DNA of 64,000 bases. Origin: Spirochaetes bacterium RBG_16_49_21. GTDB taxonomy: Bacteria; Spirochaetota; UBA4802; UBA5550. The stretch lies in the NCBI GenBank assembly GCA_001829495.1, contig MIBJ01000046.1, positions 1-64,000 on the forward strand. The letters run 5' to 3'. Below the pieces are notes generated by a model. That model did not search any database, was not told where the DNA came from, and saw only the letters and a program-made list of their open reading frames with translations. This document shows positions 59,700 to 64,000 of this stretch, one piece after another. Each line of letters starts with the position of its first letter. Positions within the stretch are counted from its first letter, which is position 1. The position numbers and the translations under genes are program-made.

Positions 59700-59714
59700 G
59701 GGGTCAGAGTAAAA
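59700..59714 (+). repeat. RAYT-associated direct repeat, left copy (ggggtcagagtaaaa)
   Basis: Identical 15-mer at 60580-60594. Confidence 0.75.
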
Positions 59715-59909
59715 TAATAGTATAATATATAGTATAAATGATAAATATTTCATTAGGAATATATAATTTTTTCAATTTATTCCCAGGAAATAATTGTATT
59801 GATCATAATATAGGTGGTATAGGTGAAGGTTTTCAATATTTTCACGGGTATTATCGACATGTTATAAAAAATTGTGGATTTTTAAATTTTTAATAAAGAA
59901 TCTATTCTA

Positions 59910-60509
59910 CTAAGCAAACAGAGTATCCGGAAATATTCTTTTTCTATACCTATCTTCATATACGAGAAATTTCTTAACACGCTCTTTGAAGGTATCTCCG
60001 AGTTTTAAAAAGTATTCATGCAGGGTTATTTTTACCGGAGATGGATATGTTTCATCCAGATAACATTTGAAGCTGCTATAAGGATAATCCCGTGGATCGG
60101 CAACATAATGGCTGCGTACCGGATTATATCCAATGTATAATAGTATATTGAAAAAAGTAGTTGGGGGATCAGGAGTTAATTCAACAATTGTATCGCCAAA
60201 TCGTTCATTCCAGAATGGCCCCGATCTGTTCACCATACGGTTATATCTTCGGGCAAATTGTGATTTTATGAACTGCATAATTCGGGATATGTCTTCGCCA
60301 TCCTTTAGAGTTTTTATAAAAAAATGGAAGTGATTGTCCATTATGGTATAGGTAATAAGTTCAAATCTATATTTTTCGATTGCCCTGTTTAATACCTTTA
60401 GCATCAATTCTTTCATCTTTGTTGACTTCATGAGCGGTTTTTTCTCAATACACCGCGAATGAGTATGATAAGTTACCTCCTGCATACGGATTCTCTGTTG
60501 TCGAGGCAT
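59910..60509 (-). mobile_element. REP-associated tyrosine transposase (RAYT, Y1_Tnp/IS200-like)
   Basis: MPRQQRIRMQEVTYHTHSRC...YTIMDNHFHFFIKT (HxH), FARRYNRMVNRSGPFWNERF, YIGYNPVRSHYVADPRDYPYSSF; MPRQQR start at 60509. Confidence 0.93.
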
Positions 60510-60579
60510 GGCATTCCTTTTTTTGTTGCTGTTGCTTATTATATATACGTTTAACGATACTAATTTGATGAAAAAAAAT

Positions 60580-60594
60580 GGGGTCAGAGTAAAA
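60580..60594 (+). repeat. RAYT-associated direct repeat, right copy (ggggtcagagtaaaa)
   Basis: Identical to 59700-59714; a degenerate copy gtgggtcagagcaa lies at about 60622-60635. Confidence 0.75.
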
Positions 60595-60695
60595 AAAGCA
60601 AGCAGCAGCAAGGTGCGCAAGGTGGGTCAGAGCAATCATAAGAAAAAAACATCTGCCTGCTCATTAAAGCACTAAAGCAAGGAAATTGCCAACTA

Positions 60696-61289
60696 TCACT
60701 TTTTAATGTTCCTCTTTAGCTTCTTCCTCTTGCGCACAGAGTAACCGAAATACCCTATGGCCGGCCGACCCAGACCGAAATACTCACCGTGATTATAGCA
60801 GGCCAGGCCCGCCCTGTCCAGGCGGAGCTTTCCCTTTGCGTCGATGAGCCGCTCGTCCACGTTCACCGCAACGATCTTGGCTATGAACATATCGTGCGAT
60901 CCCAGATGGAGCATCCTGCTCACCGCGCACTCGATGTTCACCGGGCTCTCCTGTATGAGGGGAGCGTTTACGACCGAGGCGGGCGCCGGCGTGAGCCCTG
61001 CAGCACTGAATTTGTCGATATCCCTGCCTGATTTCACGCCACAGAAATCAGCCGCGCGCACGAGCTGGCGCGTGACTAGGTTTATAACGAACTGCCTGCT
61101 CGCGACGATGAGCCCGTGCGAATAGCGCTCCGGCCGCACGGAAATTGAGACCATGGGAGGGTCAGAGCAAATGGTTCCGGTCCAGGCTATGGTTATTATA
61201 TTCGGCTTTGCCTTGTCGCCGGCGCAGGTGACCATCACCACCGGTGCAGGGTTAAGAATCGTTGAAGGTTTCCATTGGAGTTTCGGCAT
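60696..61289 (-). CDS. flavin reductase-like FMN-binding protein
   Basis: PAPVVMVTCAGDKAKPNIITIAWTGTICSDPPMVSISVRPERYSHGLI. Confidence 0.9.
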   Translation of the reverse strand: MPKLQWKPSTILNPAPVVMVTCAGDKAKPNIITIAWTGTICSDPPMVSISVRPERYSHGLIVASRQFVINLVTRQLVRAADFCGVKSGRDIDKFSAAGLTPAPASVVNAPLIQESPVNIECAVSRMLHLGSHDMFIAKIVAVNVDERLIDAKGKLRLDRAGLACYNHGEYFGLGRPAIGYFGYSVRKRKKLKRNIKK

Positions 61290-61417
61290 CTGAATTCTCC
61301 GGTTTTTTATTTCTTGACTTTTGCAGGGATTGGATTAAGCATCATGAGCGCTTCAGGTTTTGATATTTTGTTGAATAGCTGTCTGTTTTGCAACAATATT
61401 ATACAGGAGTCAAGCAT

Positions 61418-62248
61418 ATGGGATTTTCTGCATTATTAAAGAAAAGAAACGATTTGGGAAAATTATCCGGCCGAATGCTCGGCTTATTTCGTCTCCTTCT
61501 CGTCCTGCTCCCCCTCCTTGCGCTCATGCACTGTTTTCAGGTGAGCCAGGTGCTTGACTGGAAGGATGACGGATCAATGGACGTGCGCTGGGCTTTCCGC
61601 TTTTCCAAAGCCCTTGAGCAGGCCCAAAGCGACAAACAGCAGGACGCCAAGGGCGGCGAGAACCTGTCGTCCCAGGTTGAGAAGGCAAAAAAAGAGCTTC
61701 CCGCAAAGCTGAAAAGCCTGGTAAAAAATCTGAATCTTAAAAAAATCGATACCGAATTTGACTCAGGTATAGAGTTCTCCTTTCAGGTTGCGGATTATGC
61801 GAAATTCCCTTTCAATAAACTTGGCAAGGAAGATTTTCCCCTGATCCCGCACTATTTACCTGAAAAAAGACAGGTTGTTTTTTATTTTGAGCCGATGAAA
61901 AAGCCTGAAGATAAGAAAAAAGCTGAAACAGCCAAAGATGAGAAGAAAGGGAGGGCTGATAACAAAGAGGGTTCACCAGGATCAGGAACCGGCGGCGATC
62001 AGCCTGACTCCGGCGATCAGTTCGCGGCCATGGGGAAGCAGATCACGCAGCTTTTTCTTTCCTCGGTCCGCTACCAGATATTCCTGGGAAAGAAATTCAA
62101 TCCTGAGAAGATATACATAAAAAAAGGGAAAGAGGAAAAGAATATCGAGATGCAGAGAATCTTTGATGCGGTAATGATCGATCTTCCCCTGTTCGCCATG
62201 TACGGTGAAAAAGAAGAACCGTTTCAGGTCGTTGTACAGATGAAATGA
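61418..62248 (+). CDS. hypothetical secreted or membrane-anchored protein
   Basis: Hydrophobic N-terminus LFRLLLVLLPLLALMHC followed by a charged exported-looking region; MGFSALL start preferred. Confidence 0.55.
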   Translation: MGFSALLKKRNDLGKLSGRMLGLFRLLLVLLPLLALMHCFQVSQVLDWKDDGSMDVRWAFRFSKALEQAQSDKQQDAKGGENLSSQVEKAKKELPAKLKSLVKNLNLKKIDTEFDSGIEFSFQVADYAKFPFNKLGKEDFPLIPHYLPEKRQVVFYFEPMKKPEDKKKAETAKDEKKGRADNKEGSPGSGTGGDQPDSGDQFAAMGKQITQLFLSSVRYQIFLGKKFNPEKIYIKKGKEEKNIEMQRIFDAVMIDLPLFAMYGEKEEPFQVVVQMK

Positions 62249-62368
62249 AGATTCTGTAAATGCAGTATCTGAATCCTTCTCCCCTGGATAAAAATCTCCT
62301 TATTTACCGCGGCTCTTCTGCCGATAACTAATGAGAGACGTTTTCATTTTAATCAGCCTGGTAAAACA

Positions 62369-63556
62369 ATGAAAAAGCTCTTCCTGACCGTACTTGCCCT
62401 GTGCGTGTATCCGTATACCCCGGCATCCGCAGTTATCCTGAAATGGGACATACCGAAAAACGAACGGCTGGAGATCGTGCGCACCGCGTTGGTCAGGTTC
62501 CTCGTGAACGATAAGCTGCAGAAGATTTATGAGGAGCGCAATATTATCGACTTGACCTGTTATGGCAAGAAAGATCAGACCAGCAGCGTCAAGGGAACCT
62601 TTTCCGTGTACCGGAAGGGATCGCCGGATGAGGTCTTTCGTCTGGAGAAACAATATCCGTCCGATTTCGCCATTGATGAGCTGGGGCGCTATACCGTGCC
62701 CAAGGATCTCTACATACCCAATCTGCGCCATATACCCACGTTCCCTGGAAAAGAGATAGCGCAGGGAGACCGATGGACTGCCGACGCCGAGCTGATACTC
62801 AATACCTTTTCCATTCCTTTCAAGCTGATCTTTTCGGTGGAATACCGGCTTGCGGAGATACGGAAAAAGAACGGCGCGGATACCGCGACTATCACGTACA
62901 ATTTTCTGATCAATATGAACCTGGCGGGCGGGAAATATCCGGCGGACTTCCCCCAGAAAATACTGGGCAAAGACGAGGGCACTATTTACTGGGATATTGA
63001 GAATAAGAGGCCGGTCAGCATGAACGAAAAGTACCGGATCATATTATACTTTTCCGCGGGCGGCGGCAAGATCGAAGCCACGGAGCACCAGATGTATTTC
63101 GACACCCGGATGAAGATGTATACGCCCTTGAGTCCCGAGCAGAAGGAACAGGCCAGAAAGGAGCTCAAGAAGGAGGTACCGGAGGGCGTGGACGTGGACA
63201 CGGACAAGCGGGGGCTGGTGATCCGGCTCGGGGATGTGCTGTTCGATTTCGATTCGTCGGGTCTGAAGCCCGACAGCAGGCAGAAGCTGGACAAGATTAT
63301 CGACATCTTAAAGAAGAAGTACCCGGACCGGGAGATTATTGTGGAAGGCCATACCGATAGCATCGGCGAGCCGGAATACAATGAGCGGCTTTCAAACAAC
63401 CGGGCCCGCACCGTAGCGGAATATATGAAATCAAAATCAAAAACGGACAAGCTCTCCTACCGTGGTTTCGGAGCAGAACGCCCCTTGGCGGACAACGCCA
63501 CCAAAGAGGGACGACAGAAGAACCGCAGGGTCGAAATCATCATCAAGCTGCAGTGA
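62369..63556 (+). CDS. OmpA-family outer membrane/peptidoglycan-associated protein
   Basis: Signal peptide; VLFDFDSSGLKPDSRQKLDKI...IIVEGHTDSIGEPEYNERLSNNRARTVAEYM. Confidence 0.93.
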   Translation: MKKLFLTVLALCVYPYTPASAVILKWDIPKNERLEIVRTALVRFLVNDKLQKIYEERNIIDLTCYGKKDQTSSVKGTFSVYRKGSPDEVFRLEKQYPSDFAIDELGRYTVPKDLYIPNLRHIPTFPGKEIAQGDRWTADAELILNTFSIPFKLIFSVEYRLAEIRKKNGADTATITYNFLINMNLAGGKYPADFPQKILGKDEGTIYWDIENKRPVSMNEKYRIILYFSAGGGKIEATEHQMYFDTRMKMYTPLSPEQKEQARKELKKEVPEGVDVDTDKRGLVIRLGDVLFDFDSSGLKPDSRQKLDKIIDILKKKYPDREIIVEGHTDSIGEPEYNERLSNNRARTVAEYMKSKSKTDKLSYRGFGAERPLADNATKEGRQKNRRVEIIIKLQ

Positions 63557-63700
63557 TGATCGCAACGCCTCACATAGTGCTGAATATTTTTATATTGACA
63601 ACTCTTAGCCGATTAGTGAAGAATTGATAGCGAAAAAGTACCTGAATCTTTAAACCCTGATCATTTCCCATTAAATCTTTTATTATGCACGGAGGTGCTT

Positions 63701-64000
63701 ATGAGACGCCTTAGGCTTATTGCAGTGTCATTGTGCTTTATAAGTTTTTTCGCTTTTGACGCGCTCGCGCGCTCGATAAGCTTTGGAATTCCCCTTCCCC
63801 TTACCGGAACGAATGCAAAATTCGGCGAGATAGAAAAAAAATCGTATGAAATCGCCGAGAATGAAATAAACGCCAAAGGCGGGATCAAAGGCATGAAGGT
63901 GGTTCTTGAATTCGAGGATTCACAGGGCAAGCCTGAGATTTCCCGCTCTATTGTCGAGAGGTTGATTGACGTGAAAAAACAGCCGGTCATATTCGGCGAA
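63701..64000 (+). CDS. ABC transporter substrate-binding protein (branched-chain amino acid type), partial at window end
   Basis: ATG at 63701 after GGAGG; open to window end: MRRLRLIAVSLCFISFFAFDALARSISFGIPLPLTGTNAKFGEIEKKSYEIAENEINAKGGIKGMKVVLEFEDSQGKPE. Confidence 0.85.
   Translation, partial: MRRLRLIAVSLCFISFFAFDALARSISFGIPLPLTGTNAKFGEIEKKSYEIAENEINAKGGIKGMKVVLEFEDSQGKPEISRSIVERLIDVKKQPVIFGE

Noticed and set aside
61157-61171. Fourth copy of the RAYT-type motif (gagggtcagagcaaa)
   Set aside because: Lies inside the flavin reductase gene and encodes the conserved CSDPP segment; likely coincidental.
1-64000. CRISPR arrays, tRNA/rRNA genes, prophage or defence-system cores
   Set aside because: No regularly spaced repeats, RNA gene signatures, or recognisable phage/defence proteins seen on either strand.

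Overview
The window is mostly one very large surface-glycan (O-antigen, capsule or glycolipid) biosynthesis locus, about 0.26-56.1 kb. A housekeeping-like, more GC-rich flank follows at 56.2-64 kb: cyclic-nucleotide-binding regulator, GAF/HD-GYP protein, NCS2 permease, REP-associated (RAYT) transposase, flavin reductase, OmpA protein and a truncated ABC substrate-binding protein. The locus contains: (i) an apparently complete NDP-heptose module with an unusual nucleotidyltransferase-PfkB fusion and a two-gene transketolase that lacks its third domain; (ii) seven radical SAM proteins, four with the B12-binding-type architecture and three SPASM-like; (iii) a WbpB/D/E-like 2,3-diamino-sugar trio plus two WecB-type epimerases; (iv) three DegT aminotransferases, two of them in tandem; (v) AsnB, FemAB, polysaccharide deacetylase, SGNH and (alpha/alpha)6-toroid-like proteins resembling exosortase-type EPS loci, with no exosortase in the window; (vi) GT-C-like membrane proteins, GtrA and GtrB-GtrA proteins, and a Wzx-like flippase. 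Non-ORF structures found by reading the sequence: a MITE-like palindrome at 54-236, a transposase N-terminal relic at about 21.88-22.09 kb, a decayed Gfo/Idh oxidoreductase pseudogene at about 44.64-44.87 kb, direct repeats flanking the RAYT gene, and a strong hairpin upstream of the permease. All functional calls come from recognising motifs in the given translations; no database search was run.
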